A program made the position numbers and the translations under genes. This document shows positions 18,341-27,891 of a stretch of 64,000 bases of DNA, piece after piece (positions within the stretch are counted from its first letter, which is position 1; every line of letters begins with the position of its first letter). The notes below the pieces were generated by a model, which worked only from the letters and a program-made list of their open reading frames with translations, was not told the origin of the DNA and searched no databases. The DNA comes from an uncultured Saprospiraceae bacterium (GTDB lineage: Bacteria; Bacteroidota; Bacteroidia; Chitinophagales; Saprospiraceae): contig CALKJD010000023.1 of the NCBI GenBank assembly GCA_937995755.1, forward strand, positions 1-64,000, read 5' to 3'.

Positions 18341-20029
18341 ATGAACAAGTTTACTTATATATGGTCATTTACTTTAGCTACACTGATGTTTTCATCGTGC
18401 TATGATAGTATGGACAATAGCATCGTAATAGAATCAGAACCAGACACCCCAATATTGATCTCAACTGCTATAACTGGCTCAGTAGTAGATGCCAATGGCA
18501 ATGAAATAACCAATTATCAGCTAGCCACTGGTGATCTCCTAGAGAATATAGAAAGCAAAAGGTTCTTATTACAACTTGAAAACATCAATAAGAAAGGACA
18601 GGCCATATATGTTAAAAATGGCGATCAAATCAACAGTATACTTCATACACCATTAGTTGAAAACGATATAAACCTTGTCAATCTACAGATATTTGATCCC
18701 ATGAATAGTAGCTTGATATCTAGCTCAGATCCTGATCTAATAGACATCAACCCAAGTATTTCTCTGCAAATCTCCACGGATAATGTAAAAGACTTACAGG
18801 GTAACATCCCAACTCAGGATGTCTTCCTAGATTATAGGGATCTGAGCACCCTTAATAATATATCTCAATTGGGCGCCTCTGCTTATACTGATAGAGATCA
18901 ATTAAGATCTACACGTCATATAAATGCTTTCCATATCGAATTGAGAGGTGCTGATGGAACTACTTACAATATCGCAAATCCAATAAAAATCAACTTATCA
19001 CTAGATAATAACAACGAAGTATCACTCTTTCGTCTAGATACTCAAGACGAGCAATGGAAAGAAATTGCTAATCTTGAAAAAGGCAACAATACAATTGAGA
19101 TCACAAAAACAGGTATGTATACTATATCACAACATATTAAAGCTGTATATGCTGAAGGTGATGTGAATAAAGAAGGTACAAAAGTAGCGTATCAGTTAAT
19201 GTCTGTGGATGAGCAAAACATACACTCTTCAGCTGATGGAAGATGGATAAGCATAGTAGCTGCAGAAAAAGAAATTGACATAACGACACTTACTCCTTGC
19301 CAAAATGAAATCTCTTCATTTTCAATTCCAGCTACTTCTATAGATGTATCGGATGTAGATCTAGAAGTGACTACTGGTAAATACTACAAGCTACAAACAG
19401 AAGTATACGATTGTAATGGAGCGCTAGAGGAAACTACTGGGATCTATCTTAGGGATGAAATAGGTGTTGGCAATATTTATACATTCTCAGAAAAAAACTT
19501 AGATGCTTGGGTATCTGTATGTAACTCGGAATTTGATATATCTACTTATGACATAGATACGGATCTAAAAGGCTCTGCCATTCCTTGGAGTCTAGATATA
19601 CAGGATGATCAAAGTTTCTTAGTGAGCTGTCAAGAATATACAGATGGCTATAGCTATATTAAAATCCAAGATGATAGAAGAGTGTTTCCTCCTTTTAAAA
19701 CGATGAAACAAGACGAGGGTACTACGTTACAATCATCAGATGAAAACATCCGTTTCAAATTTAAAGGGCAAATGGCAGATAATTATGCTATGGAAGATGT
19801 AAATGTCTTGATGGATTTTCCAACATTTGGAAATAACAAATATTTTATCTCATGTGAAAATTCAGATCTTGGATGTGGATTTACTACGTGGAATGTAACC
19901 CACTATGAAGCAGGAAGTGAAAAATGGGTTAGAGTCTCCTTTTCGGGTAGAGTATGGATGCAAATAATGGATCCACCTCAAGCAGGATATTTTCCTGTAG
20001 AAGGAGTTATACTAACCCAGGCAGAATAA
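18341..20029 (+). CDS. Lipoprotein of unknown function
   Basis: A 562-aa exported lipoprotein. The signal peptide ends in a lipobox (TLMFSSC, acylated Cys20), and the next residues (YDSMDNS) are acidic, as is common in surface-exposed Bacteroidota lipoproteins. Residues 42-130 resemble a carboxypeptidase-regulatory or SusD-neighbour type beta domain (SVVDANGNEITNYQLATGD), with several further beta-rich segments and spaced cysteines. No catalytic motif is seen. It is the first of four genes on the plus strand and precedes an ECF sigma factor by 46 bases, suggesting it is the surface component of that signalling locus. Confidence 0.75.
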   Translation: MNKFTYIWSFTLATLMFSSCYDSMDNSIVIESEPDTPILISTAITGSVVDANGNEITNYQLATGDLLENIESKRFLLQLENINKKGQAIYVKNGDQINSILHTPLVENDINLVNLQIFDPMNSSLISSSDPDLIDINPSISLQISTDNVKDLQGNIPTQDVFLDYRDLSTLNNISQLGASAYTDRDQLRSTRHINAFHIELRGADGTTYNIANPIKINLSLDNNNEVSLFRLDTQDEQWKEIANLEKGNNTIEITKTGMYTISQHIKAVYAEGDVNKEGTKVAYQLMSVDEQNIHSSADGRWISIVAAEKEIDITTLTPCQNEISSFSIPATSIDVSDVDLEVTTGKYYKLQTEVYDCNGALEETTGIYLRDEIGVGNIYTFSEKNLDAWVSVCNSEFDISTYDIDTDLKGSAIPWSLDIQDDQSFLVSCQEYTDGYSYIKIQDDRRVFPPFKTMKQDEGTTLQSSDENIRFKFKGQMADNYAMEDVNVLMDFPTFGNNKYFISCENSDLGCGFTTWNVTHYEAGSEKWVRVSFSGRVWMQIMDPPQAGYFPVEGVILTQAE

Positions 20030-20075
20030 ATACGCATACCCCAGAATACCAACAATAAACTTAGCGACAACTCAA

Positions 20076-20669
20076 TTGACTGAATCAGAAATAATATCTG
20101 GCTGTAAAGCAAAAAATCGAAAAGCACAAAAGGCTTTAGTCGATACATACTCTCCATACCTATATGGTATATGTGTGAGATATGCAGTGGATAGACAATA
20201 CGCTAAAGATTGCCTACAAGAGTCACTTATAAGAATCATCAATAAAGTAGATACTTATCGTGAGACAGGAAAATTTAAGTCTTGGATGGCTCAAGTGACA
20301 GCAATGAAATGCTTGGAGTTAATAAGGAAGGAAAAAAAATACAGATCCGAAGAAGTCGGAGATCATATAGGATTAGCTAGTGGCACTCATGTATTTGATA
20401 AGATGAGACAAGACGAAGTCATGTTATTTATGGAGTCTTTACCTGACAATTATAGAGTATCGCTCAACATGTTTTTAGTTGAAGGATATAGCCATAAGGA
20501 CATAGCCAAAAAACTAAATATCACTGAAGGGAGCTCAAGATCATTAATCACAAGAGGACGAAAAATGATTCAAGAAGCATTTAAAACTGAAGGATCTAAT
20601 ATTAGGACCATTGTTAAAATCCCCAATAGATCTACTGTAGAAAAAAGAAATTTTAACTACGGATTATAA
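20076..20669 (+). CDS. ECF-family RNA polymerase sigma factor (locus 1)
   Basis: A 197-aa sigma-70-like factor with region 2 (YLYGICVRYAVDRQYAKDCL, then the DNA-melting segment) and region 4 (LPDNYRVSLNMFLVEGYSHK and a helix-turn-helix with KKLNITEGSSRSLITRGR). The start is TTG at 20076: it places the conserved 'GCKAKNRKAQKAL' opening at the right distance, and there is no in-frame ATG before the middle of the protein. The C-terminal 25 residues after region 4 are basic. It would direct RNA polymerase to a small surface-related regulon. It is followed after 80 bases by its presumed membrane partner. Confidence 0.88.
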   Translation: MTESEIISGCKAKNRKAQKALVDTYSPYLYGICVRYAVDRQYAKDCLQESLIRIINKVDTYRETGKFKSWMAQVTAMKCLELIRKEKKYRSEEVGDHIGLASGTHVFDKMRQDEVMLFMESLPDNYRVSLNMFLVEGYSHKDIAKKLNITEGSSRSLITRGRKMIQEAFKTEGSNIRTIVKIPNRSTVEKRNFNYGL

Positions 20670-20749
20670 GTAGATAGCATGAACAATAATGCTAGAATAA
20701 AAAAGTAAAAGCTTCTGTTAAAAGAAGTTAACAAAATAAAATAATAGCT

Positions 20750-22177
20750 ATGAATAAGCTAAATAGTAAAGAAGAAGAATTTAGAGATATCCTCGGTGGT
20801 CTAGAGATAGACATCGACACCAATGACCTCTGGGCTAATATAGAGTCCGAACTTCCTCAACCTAAGAAGAAAAGAAGGTTTGGTATATTTTTTCTAGTGG
20901 GATTAATTAGTCTTGGTTTGATCGCTGTGGCATGGAGTCTAAGCGACACGAACATTGAAAATATAGATTCGCCTGCTTCTGTGATTTCAACAAAAGCTAA
21001 CTCTAACACTAGGGTGGCCGTTAAAGAAAATAATGCTACAGATTCTGAATCAAATACGAATATACACACGCAAGTAAATACTAACGGCGCCACCAACAAT
21101 AACAAGAGCGCATATAATCAAATAACAAAAACTCAAGAAATTGCACTTCCAATAAATACGGAATCACCTTTATATACTAACGCTAAAGAGAACGACATCA
21201 CTACAGTTAATTCAATTGAGATAGATAATAGTCCTGCCATTGTATTCAACACAAATGATTCCGAAAAAACAAATATTGAAACTGCCTTAATCTTAAATAC
21301 TTACGACCATAAAGATAATGGAATTAGCAAAAAAGAAGAGAGAAATCACTTGCTTACAACAAACTTAACACCTACCCTTTCATCTCAACTTTTAGAGATC
21401 GCACAACGTCAACGAATTGCATCTTCACAATCAATGATTACTCCATTACAACAGATTGGCAGACAGCTTATACTTCAATTAAAGCTAGGTGGCAATCGCA
21501 ACATAACTTCAATTAGTGACATCAATAGCAATGGAGAGTTTGATGGATCTGAATTTGATTTCGAAAGAGATAGACTAGGTCTCAGCGGAACATTTAATAT
21601 CGGTGTAGAAAACAAGGGATGGAGATTCCTCGCTGGAATATCCTACCACCACCACGTAAGCACATACGAAAGAGACGATATTATAATCTCAAAAAACCCA
21701 GACACAGGAATAGAATACTTCAAAATATCAACTGATGGAAATACTACGGTACAAAATGGAACTGTAACCGTAACCTCAGTAAGAAATAATGCTATATCTT
21801 ATCATAGACAGCACAAAGCACTTGACTTTCATGCCTCTATTGGAAAGCGCCTATGGTCATACAAAGGATTCATTTTGATGGCAGATGCAGGATTAGGCAC
21901 CAATGTATTGACTAGTACAAGTGGATATTACTTAGCGGATAAAGACTTTGGGTTCACTAAGATAACTGAAGATAATCATCCTTACAAAATCAACACACAT
22001 TGGAATGCTATTGCTTCTTTAGAACTTGGATATGACTTTGGACAAACAAGGGTCGGAATCAGTCCTTTTGTAAGATATAACCCTAATTCGATTACAACAA
22101 AATCACATATATATTCAATGAAAAACTCCCAAGTAGGTATGCAGTTGTCGCTAACTTATACACCTACGAGGGAGTAG
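20750..22177 (+). CDS. Envelope-spanning protein: cytosolic segment, inner-membrane helix, linker and beta-barrel-like domain (locus 1)
   Basis: 475 aa. Residues 1-43 are charged and cytosolic (TNDLWANIESELPQPKKKRR), 44-64 form one membrane helix with positive-inside flank, 65-235 are an Asn/Ser/Thr-rich, low-complexity periplasmic linker, and 236-475 alternate as amphipathic strands (LILQLKLGGNRNI, WRFLAGISYHHHVS, GMQLSLTYTPTRE), like a small outer-membrane beta-barrel. Its position directly after an ECF sigma gene suggests an anti-sigma factor that senses the outer membrane. The same build recurs at 44151-45524. There is no signal peptide, so the inner-membrane helix must insert first; how the barrel would fold is unclear. 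Confidence 0.8.
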   Translation: MNKLNSKEEEFRDILGGLEIDIDTNDLWANIESELPQPKKKRRFGIFFLVGLISLGLIAVAWSLSDTNIENIDSPASVISTKANSNTRVAVKENNATDSESNTNIHTQVNTNGATNNNKSAYNQITKTQEIALPINTESPLYTNAKENDITTVNSIEIDNSPAIVFNTNDSEKTNIETALILNTYDHKDNGISKKEERNHLLTTNLTPTLSSQLLEIAQRQRIASSQSMITPLQQIGRQLILQLKLGGNRNITSISDINSNGEFDGSEFDFERDRLGLSGTFNIGVENKGWRFLAGISYHHHVSTYERDDIIISKNPDTGIEYFKISTDGNTTVQNGTVTVTSVRNNAISYHRQHKALDFHASIGKRLWSYKGFILMADAGLGTNVLTSTSGYYLADKDFGFTKITEDNHPYKINTHWNAIASLELGYDFGQTRVGISPFVRYNPNSITTKSHIYSMKNSQVGMQLSLTYTPTRE

Positions 22178-22238
22178 TTTTATTACTAAAACCGGTGACA
22201 AGATAAGTAAACCTTTGTCACTACAAACACTAATTACT

Positions 22239-25200
22239 ATGAAAACAAGAATTACAACTTTTGTCTCATGCCTATTATTAAGTATAAGTATGTTTGGGCA
22301 GACTTGTATCGACAAAACCCTGAGTGTTGACGCCTGGACTGGATCTCTCGAACTCAATGCTTACGACTTCCTAGATGGAGAAGATGCCGCAGATACGTAT
22401 ACCATTTCACCATCCATACTTAGCTGTGATGATATTGGTACCGTGGTTACAACGATTACAGGTCCTAATGGATTTACTTGTACGTCTACTCTTACACTTG
22501 TAGATAGCATCCCTCCTGTAGTGATTATGGAACAAGGGGTTATAGTTACTCTAATTGATGGTGCAGCAACACTGACCACAGAAGATGTGGACAATGGAAG
22601 CTATGACAATTGTACTCCAGTGACCCGAAGTCTATCACAAACGGACTTTACATGTGAAGATGTAGGAACCCAACAAATATTTATGACTGTAGAAGATGAA
22701 CATGGCAATTGGAATCAAACTTGGTCAAACGTTACAGTACGAGAATCAACACCACCAACTGTTTCAGTATTTGAATACATCAATGTATCTTTTGATCAAA
22801 ATGGAGAAGCTAATATTAGCTTTGATATGATAGAAGAGGGAATAGGCAGTTTTGACAATTGTACTGATATTACAAAATCATTGTCTCAGTCATTTTTCAC
22901 TTGTGAAGATGCTGGAGAGCAAAATGTTATTTACACTGCGATTGATGGAAGCAACAATGTTACTTCAAAAATCATTACTATTAACTTGGAAGACAAGCTA
23001 AAGCCAGTTCCTTATGTTATTAACCTTAGCACAGCTTTATTAACGACTAGTGCTAATAGTCCTATTCCATCTGTTAAGCTTTATGCGGAAGATTTTGATT
23101 TAGGAAGTTATGACAATTGTGGTATCACAAACATGACAATCAATAAAGATGTATATACGTGTGAAGATATTGGAGAAAACGAAGTAATCTTCACTGTATA
23201 TGATGCTGCTGGAAACTCTGACTTTGCCATTACAACACTTACGATTATAGACAATAATACATCAGTGGCTACACTTTCCTGCTTGGATGATATTTCATAT
23301 TCTGCATTTAACGATCTACCTTTGACATTGACACCTAGTGATGTTCTGGCTGGTGGACCATATGGGTGTGATTTTGCTTTATCATTAGAACTTAAAGATG
23401 AAAATGATGATTTAATAACTAACAACACGATAACAAACGACTATCTAGGTCAGGTATTAACATATACTGTATACGATTGGAATACTGGAAATTCTTGTTT
23501 TGGTGAAATAGAGATTTCTGACGCATTCTCTGACTGTGAATTTGCCGGCGAAGAAAGTATTATGTGGCCACTAACTACGATCAACCTTGATTTACTAGGT
23601 GTAGACGCAAGTATATTAACTCCAGATTACATAGGAAACCTTCCTAACTATACATATAACGATGCCTTTCCAGCTTTCATATTAAACGATTGTAATGTAA
23701 TAGGAACAACCTATGAAGATTTTGTCTTTACTACGAACGAAAACATAGATAAAATCATCAGAACTTTCACAGTTTTTGATTGGAATAATTATGATGAAAA
23801 TACTAATGAAGGCGTTTATACTTTTGTTCAATTAATTAAAAATATCAACTCCCCAAATTCATTCATTTGTGACTCCTTACCGAGATCTGCTCCTGTAGGT
23901 GATTGTGAAAGTGGACACACGTTAGAAGATGATGTGGAGTGGCCCAATGGTATTGTAATCGCTGATCCAAGAAAAGCACCAATTGAACTTATCAATTTCT
24001 CTGGTATTGCTCCAGAAGATGCAGAACCTAATTTCTTTGGTGACGACGCAAGTCTTTATGTAGCAGAATATATAGATGTAGTAGATGATCTCACAACAGA
24101 ATCACTTTATCTCGAAAGACAATGGACTGTAACTCGCACAGATGTACCAGGAATAGAATGGACTTACACACAACCTCTAGAAGTACAAATAGCACAATTT
24201 GCTAACCTTGTAGGAATCAGTACAATCGGTAATAGAGGAGTACCTCAAGTACAATTAGGAAACGGTGTTCTTACTGATCAATACGGAAAAGCAATCGTGG
24301 AAGATGATTTTTTCATTAGTCCTCAATTTGCTACTGCAATGCTAAATGGATTAGACTTAGTTGATGTATTTCTAGCAAGAGAGCATGTACTAGGCGCTAT
24401 CCAATTAAGTGACCATCAAGTACGTGCAGCAGATATGAATGAAGATGGTATGCTTACGACGCTAGACTTAGTATTATTAAGTAGAATAATAATTGGAGAA
24501 AATCCAGATGATACAGACTGGAATTTCATCGATGTCACAGATGAATATACTGGCACAGACAAGATAAGAGGACAATATGTAGCTTACAAATTAGGCGACG
24601 TAGATGACAGTGCATTGCTCTCTGGCCAATCAGAAACTATCATAGATGAAGCAGAATTATCTTTTGAAGATCAACTGCTTAATGCTGGAGAATCGTACGC
24701 CATTCCATTCTATTCTAATTCTATGATTAACGCTTCAGGAGTACAATTGCAATTGTCATATGACACTGACCTCATTGACATCCTTGATGTAAGTTCAGAA
24801 ATATTTGGAACTGCCATAGATGTAAATACTAATGAAGCTGCTGGCACAATTACGATTGTTGCTTATGATGTAGAAGAAAGCTTCCTTTTAGACGGATCAG
24901 AAGCATTGTTTGAAGTATCATTTACTGCAAAAGACAACAGTATTCTACAAAAAGGATTACAATTCACCGATAATTATAGATCGTTTATAGTGGACGAAAA
25001 TCTAGTGAAATATAAAATCAATGGAGAATTAGAAAATGGAATAGTACTAGGAACAAACGACGAAAATTTTGCTGCAGGTATCAATGTATATCCTAATCCA
25101 ACAGTAGACTATATCAACGTTGACCTTAGCACTACAGCCATTACAGGAGACTATAACATCTCATTGTATAATACAGAAGGAAGACAAGTACATACTCAGT

Positions 25201-25307
25201 TTAACGATAACGTAGTAAATGCTTATGACCTACCTACTGGATCTTATATTCTTTATCTTTCATCAGGAGAAAATTACTATTCTCAATTAGTACAGATTCA
25301 GAAATAA
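22239..25307 (+). CDS. Secreted multi-domain protein: HYR-like repeats, dockerin-like and cohesin-like segments, T9SS sorting domain
   Basis: A 1022-aa exported protein (signal peptide MKTRITTFVSCLLLSISMFG; the ATG at 22239 is chosen over an in-frame start 24 bases earlier). Three or more tandem units of about 95 residues carry a repeated core, GSYDNC...T...FTCEDVG, related to HYR/Ig-like domains. A middle region leads to a type I dockerin-like calcium segment (AADMNEDGMLTTLDLVLLSR and GDVDDSALLSG), then a cohesin-like beta domain (ASGVQLQLSYDTDLIDI), and a T9SS C-terminal domain (VYPNPTVDYINVDL). It is the last gene of the sigma locus and the most likely secreted output of it. Confidence 0.85.
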   Translation: MKTRITTFVSCLLLSISMFGQTCIDKTLSVDAWTGSLELNAYDFLDGEDAADTYTISPSILSCDDIGTVVTTITGPNGFTCTSTLTLVDSIPPVVIMEQGVIVTLIDGAATLTTEDVDNGSYDNCTPVTRSLSQTDFTCEDVGTQQIFMTVEDEHGNWNQTWSNVTVRESTPPTVSVFEYINVSFDQNGEANISFDMIEEGIGSFDNCTDITKSLSQSFFTCEDAGEQNVIYTAIDGSNNVTSKIITINLEDKLKPVPYVINLSTALLTTSANSPIPSVKLYAEDFDLGSYDNCGITNMTINKDVYTCEDIGENEVIFTVYDAAGNSDFAITTLTIIDNNTSVATLSCLDDISYSAFNDLPLTLTPSDVLAGGPYGCDFALSLELKDENDDLITNNTITNDYLGQVLTYTVYDWNTGNSCFGEIEISDAFSDCEFAGEESIMWPLTTINLDLLGVDASILTPDYIGNLPNYTYNDAFPAFILNDCNVIGTTYEDFVFTTNENIDKIIRTFTVFDWNNYDENTNEGVYTFVQLIKNINSPNSFICDSLPRSAPVGDCESGHTLEDDVEWPNGIVIADPRKAPIELINFSGIAPEDAEPNFFGDDASLYVAEYIDVVDDLTTESLYLERQWTVTRTDVPGIEWTYTQPLEVQIAQFANLVGISTIGNRGVPQVQLGNGVLTDQYGKAIVEDDFFISPQFATAMLNGLDLVDVFLAREHVLGAIQLSDHQVRAADMNEDGMLTTLDLVLLSRIIIGENPDDTDWNFIDVTDEYTGTDKIRGQYVAYKLGDVDDSALLSGQSETIIDEAELSFEDQLLNAGESYAIPFYSNSMINASGVQLQLSYDTDLIDILDVSSEIFGTAIDVNTNEAAGTITIVAYDVEESFLLDGSEALFEVSFTAKDNSILQKGLQFTDNYRSFIVDENLVKYKINGELENGIVLGTNDENFAAGINVYPNPTVDYINVDLSTTAITGDYNISLYNTEGRQVHTQFNDNVVNAYDLPTGSYILYLSSGENYYSQLVQIQK

Positions 25308-25333
25308 ATAATATTCTATTTAAAGACTATTCT

Positions 25334-25367
25334 GAAAGGCTACTCATTTTGAGTGGCCTTTCTTTAT
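25334..25367 (+). terminator. Intrinsic terminator of the sigma-factor locus 1
   Basis: Stem GAAAGGCTACTCA / TGAGTGGCCTTTC (25334-25346 and 25350-25362, one G-T pair, loop TTT) followed by TTTATT, 26 bases after the stop. Confidence 0.8.
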
Positions 25368-25550
25368 TACAATATCATTAATACTATCACTATAGGGTAA
25401 TAGCAAGCCTAGCAAATCGATTGACAACTTTCACACCTCTTGGCGATCGCCTTTAGCTATATGTCTTAGACATACCATTCTATATGGTTTTATACCCAAA
25501 ACTAGAATTCCCATGAAACAATCAATATAAAATTGTATTTATGCAAAGAC

Positions 25551-25991
25551 ATGATACAATCTTTATCCATATTGCTAAAGTGGTTTGATCCACTGCCTAA
25601 AGAATCAGGCATTGTATACTTTGATGGTGTCTGTAGTGTGTGTAATGGATTTGTTAACTTCCTCATCACCAGAGATCACAATCATAGCTTACGGTACTCT
25701 ACACTGCAAGGTGATACTGCCCAAAAGAATCTAAGCGAAGATTTGTACAAGGATGTGGATTCATTGGTATTTCAAAGATCAGAGAAAATATATACTCAAT
25801 CCAATGCTGCACTTATGGCGCTATCTAGCCTTGGAGGATTTTGGAAATTTGTTATTTGGCTAAGATTGATTCCTAGATTTATTAGAGACATTGTATATAA
25901 CGTAATAGCTAAAAATCGTTATGCCTGGTTTGGACGTAGAGATACTTGTCGTATGCCTACTGAAGGTGAGAGAGGAAGAATACTAGACTAA
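25551..25991 (+). CDS. DCC-family thiol-disulfide oxidoreductase-like protein (DUF393)
   Basis: A 146-aa protein with the family signature near its start, VYFDGVCSVCNGFVNFLI, giving the DxxCxxC-type motif, followed by the usual LRYSTLQGD and a late hydrophobic stretch ending in a YAWFGRRDTCRMP tail. The fold resembles thioredoxin and the name refers to the conserved Asp-Cys-Cys. The frame is open to a TTG at 25533, but the ATG at 25551 is the natural start. It stands alone, 160 bases before the Pycsar-effector-like gene. Confidence 0.88.
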   Translation: MIQSLSILLKWFDPLPKESGIVYFDGVCSVCNGFVNFLITRDHNHSLRYSTLQGDTAQKNLSEDLYKDVDSLVFQRSEKIYTQSNAALMALSSLGGFWKFVIWLRLIPRFIRDIVYNVIAKNRYAWFGRRDTCRMPTEGERGRILD

Positions 25992-26151
25992 TTGCGTTGG
26001 ATTAAAAGCTTCTTGGAATTAATAAAAATTTCTATTCAGAAAAAATCTAGTATCAGCAAAAATAATAGACGATAGGAAACGGCTTAAAAAGAGACTACAT
26101 TCAAAATCCTTTAAAAAGAAACAAACAACATATATACGAATACCAGAAAAT

Positions 26152-26790
26152 ATGGAAGACAAGATCAGCGACAAAAAGCGTAAGAAATTAATGGAGAAAG
26201 CCATTATGGAAGACATGGCGATTAATTCTGATGAGTTCAAAAAACTCAAAAAGAAACTATTAAAAGCTGAAGGGAAACCTGAGAGAGGAATTGAAACTTG
26301 GTTTAGACTCTCTTCTCGTAATCTATATACAAGACTGCAAATAGCGGACACAAAATCAAATATTCTAATCACTACAAATGCCCTTATCATTTCAATAGTA
26401 CTAGGAAGTTTATATCCTAGATTAGAAGAAGATCCACATTTGATTTTTGCTATTGGCGGCTTGATTTTAACCAATGTACTTTCTATAACATTTGCTATAC
26501 TCGCTACTATCCCTAAAGCTGCTATTGGCTCCACAGGAAGAGATCTAAAAGAAATAGATCTCATGACATTCGATGACTTCTATGATGTAGACATTAAAGA
26601 TTATCGAAATACAGTAACTAGCTTACTCGAAGATGGAGACACCTTATACCCATCTATCATTACTGACATTCACAACTTAGGTGTTACGCTTGCTCAAAAA
26701 TATAAATATATTCGAATCGCCTATTTCGTTTTTCTCTATGGCATTATCGTTTCGATGTTTGCCTTTGGTATGTGTCACTTCATGTTTTAG
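26152..26790 (+). CDS. Pycsar-effector-like membrane protein (DUF5706/PycTM), without HD domain
   Basis: 212 aa. Residues 1-43 are a charged helix (KKLKKKLLKAEGKPERGIET), then the conserved lead-in FRLSSRNLYTRLQIADTKSN and three membrane helices at about 72-88, 98-120 and 188-208. A cytosolic loop (TFDDFYDVDIKDY) and TDIHNLGVTLAQKYKYIRIA precede the last helix. This matches the transmembrane effector module of Pycsar anti-phage systems and of the common Bacteroidota HD-DUF5706 fusions. In those fusions a phosphohydrolase HD domain precedes the RGIET stretch; here it is absent and only 160 bases separate the gene from its neighbour. No uridylate/cytidylate cyclase gene is in the window. The role in defence is inference. 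Confidence 0.8.
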   Translation: MEDKISDKKRKKLMEKAIMEDMAINSDEFKKLKKKLLKAEGKPERGIETWFRLSSRNLYTRLQIADTKSNILITTNALIISIVLGSLYPRLEEDPHLIFAIGGLILTNVLSITFAILATIPKAAIGSTGRDLKEIDLMTFDDFYDVDIKDYRNTVTSLLEDGDTLYPSIITDIHNLGVTLAQKYKYIRIAYFVFLYGIIVSMFAFGMCHFMF

Positions 26791-26891
26791 AGACAGACCA
26801 TATTTTAAAAACACAATCGGCGAAAATCTCTAGAAACACGTAGACTTTCACACATTTATTTTATTTGCCATTTGCGTGAGAGATAAACATT

Positions 26892-26925
26892 AAAAAAGCC
26901 CACTCAACTTTCGTTGAATGGGCTT
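26892..26925 (-). terminator. Intrinsic terminator of sdhCAB
   Basis: Stem AAGCCCACTCAAC / GTTGAATGGGCTT (one mismatch, loop TTTC), followed on the minus strand by a run of T (26897-26892). It lies about 100 bases after the sdhB stop. Confidence 0.75.
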
Positions 26926-27021
26926 AGCTTTTCATGCTTTTCACAGGTATTATTATCTATATGACATTTAAACTTTTCAGTTACTCGATACTCTAGTACA
27001 TAGAAGTATCAAACGTCAATT

Positions 27022-27771
27022 TTATGATTTTCTACCACCAAATATGCTGGCTACGTATTCTCTATTCATACGAGCGATATGCTCTATTGATATTTCTTTT
27101 GGACATTCGGCTTCACATGCTCCAACATTAGAACACATACCAAACCCTTCTTTATCCATCTGCGCTACCATACTAGCGGTACGTCTTGTTTGCTCTACTT
27201 TACCTTGAGGTAACTGATTAAGGTGAGACACTTTAGCGGCAGTAAATAGCATAGCTGATCCATTAGGGCAAGCTGCTACACATGCTCCACAACCGATACA
27301 TGCTGCTGCATCGAATGCGTTAGAAGCTAAATCTTTCTCGATAGGTATTGCGTTACCATCCGGCGCTTGTCCAGTGTTAACCGATATATATCCACCTGAT
27401 TGTATAATACGATCAAATGCGCCTCTATCTACAGTAAGATCTTTGATCACCGGAAATACGCTAGATCTCCATGGCTCTACTACGATAGTATCTCCATCTT
27501 TGAACTTACGCATATGTAGCTGACATGTAGTCGTACCAGATTGAGGTCCGTGTGGGCTTCCGTTGATAGTCATACTACATGATCCACAGATACCTTCACG
27601 ACAATCGTGGTCAAATGCAATAGGAGACTTTTTCTCAACAATAAGTTGCTCATTAAGTACATCCATCATTTCTAAGAATGACATATGTTCACTAGCTTCT
27701 ACTTGGTAAGATTCTAGTTCTCCTTTCGCTTTACTGTTTTTCTGTCTCCAGACTTTTAGTGTCAATTTCAT
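27022..27771 (-). CDS. sdhB: Succinate dehydrogenase / fumarate reductase iron-sulfur subunit
   Basis: A 249-aa electron-transfer subunit between SdhA and the quinone site. The N-terminal ferredoxin domain has C57, C62, C65 and C83 for the [2Fe-2S] cluster. The C-terminal domain has C158, C161, C164 with C168, C213, C219 and C223 for the [4Fe-4S] and [3Fe-4S] clusters. The frame is open 15 codons upstream, but [12 protein letters not shown] is the family start. It lies 162 bases after sdhA, with a weak hairpin-T-run in the gap, so it may be expressed below the level of sdhCA. Confidence 0.94.
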   Translation of the reverse strand: MKLTLKVWRQKNSKAKGELESYQVEASEHMSFLEMMDVLNEQLIVEKKSPIAFDHDCREGICGSCSMTINGSPHGPQSGTTTCQLHMRKFKDGDTIVVEPWRSSVFPVIKDLTVDRGAFDRIIQSGGYISVNTGQAPDGNAIPIEKDLASNAFDAAACIGCGACVAACPNGSAMLFTAAKVSHLNQLPQGKVEQTRRTASMVAQMDKEGFGMCSNVGACEAECPKEISIEHIARMNREYVASIFGGRKS

Positions 27772-27867
27772 ATTTCTATAGATTGAGGGAGATCGAAAAA
27801 AGAGACATCGAGACAATCGATTCTTCCTTTAACTAACTCGCCAAATTTATCTAATCATTTGTTTTTC

Positions 27868-27891
27868 AAAAAAGCAGAACACATCCTGCTT
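27868..27891 (-). terminator. Weak hairpin with T-run between sdhA and sdhB
   Basis: AAGCAG (27872-27877) pairs with CTGCTT (27886-27891); on the minus strand the stem runs into T6 (27873-27868). A direct repeat TCGAAATCTCG (27896-27906, 27911-27921) lies just upstream. This could attenuate read-through into sdhB or mark a processing site. Confidence 0.4.

Noticed and set aside
26019-26564. Minus-strand open frame of 181 codons opposite the Pycsar-effector-like gene
   Set aside because: Ser/Phe/Leu-rich shadow of a plus-strand gene with clear family features; no start context or homology pattern.
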